A stretch of DNA of 13,138 nucleotides from Methylococcaceae bacterium (GTDB lineage: Bacteria; Pseudomonadota; Gammaproteobacteria; Methylococcales; Methylomonadaceae). Below are positions 13,125 to 13,138 of the stretch, piece after piece. The position numbers and the translations under genes are program-made. Below the pieces are notes generated by a model. It was not told the origin of the DNA. It did no database searches and saw nothing but the letters and a program-made list of their open reading frames with translations. The stretch's first letter is position 1. Each line of letters opens with the position of its first letter. Location of the stretch: positions 1-13,138 of the forward strand of contig JAUXDP010000063.1 of assembly GCA_030618325.1 (NCBI GenBank), written 5' to 3'.

Positions 13125-13138
13125 TTGTTTGGAAATCG

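Overview
The window is an AT-rich stretch of bacterial chromosome. Gene content points to a gammaproteobacterium: a Tag-type 3-methyladenine glycosylase, a YqhA-type membrane protein, a CysJ sulfite reductase flavoprotein close to the enterobacterial form, and a SiaB/SiaC/SiaD-like cassette as known from Pseudomonas aeruginosa. I cannot name the genus. No rRNA, tRNA, CRISPR array, transposase or phage gene is visible. Two short palindromic intergenic repeats are present.

Layout. Positions 1-1391 hold a palindromic repeat and two minus-strand genes: tag (DNA repair) and a UPF0114/YqhA-like membrane protein. Positions 1392-1883 are a 492-base divergent intergenic region containing a 143-bp MITE-like element and a separate perfect 10-bp inverted repeat. 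From 1884 to 10488 five genes run on the plus strand with short gaps or overlaps: an FAD-dependent oxidoreductase of the geranylgeranyl reductase/lycopene cyclase type, a 1817-residue multidomain signalling protein, and siaB-, siaC- and siaD-like genes. From 10642 to the end two minus-strand genes converge on this cluster: thpR (RNA 2',3'-cyclic phosphodiesterase) and cysJ, whose 5' side runs to within 14 bases of the window edge.

The main interest is the plus-strand signalling cluster. In P. aeruginosa the SiaABCD pathway uses a membrane PP2C phosphatase (SiaA) and a GHKL-type kinase (SiaB) to set the phosphorylation of SiaC on Thr68. Unphosphorylated SiaC activates the diguanylate cyclase SiaD. 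Here gene order B-C-D is kept and SiaC has its threonine at exactly residue 68. The SiaA position, however, is taken by a giant, apparently soluble chain: Ser/Thr kinase, STAND-like AAA ATPase, long helical (TPR-like) region, GAF, coiled coil, then a PP2C/SpoIIE phosphatase. The N-terminal architecture is that of the large multi-sensor kinases that usually end in a histidine kinase. The terminal output therefore appears to have been replaced by a phosphatase that feeds a c-di-GMP partner switch. The inferred flow is: cytoplasmic signal sensed by kinase/ATPase/TPR/GAF, then SpoIIE activity against SiaB, then SiaC Thr68 state, then SiaD and c-di-GMP. This wiring is inferred from gene order and motifs, not demonstrated.

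The FAD enzyme just upstream may be co-transcribed with the module. Its substrate and any link to signalling are unknown.
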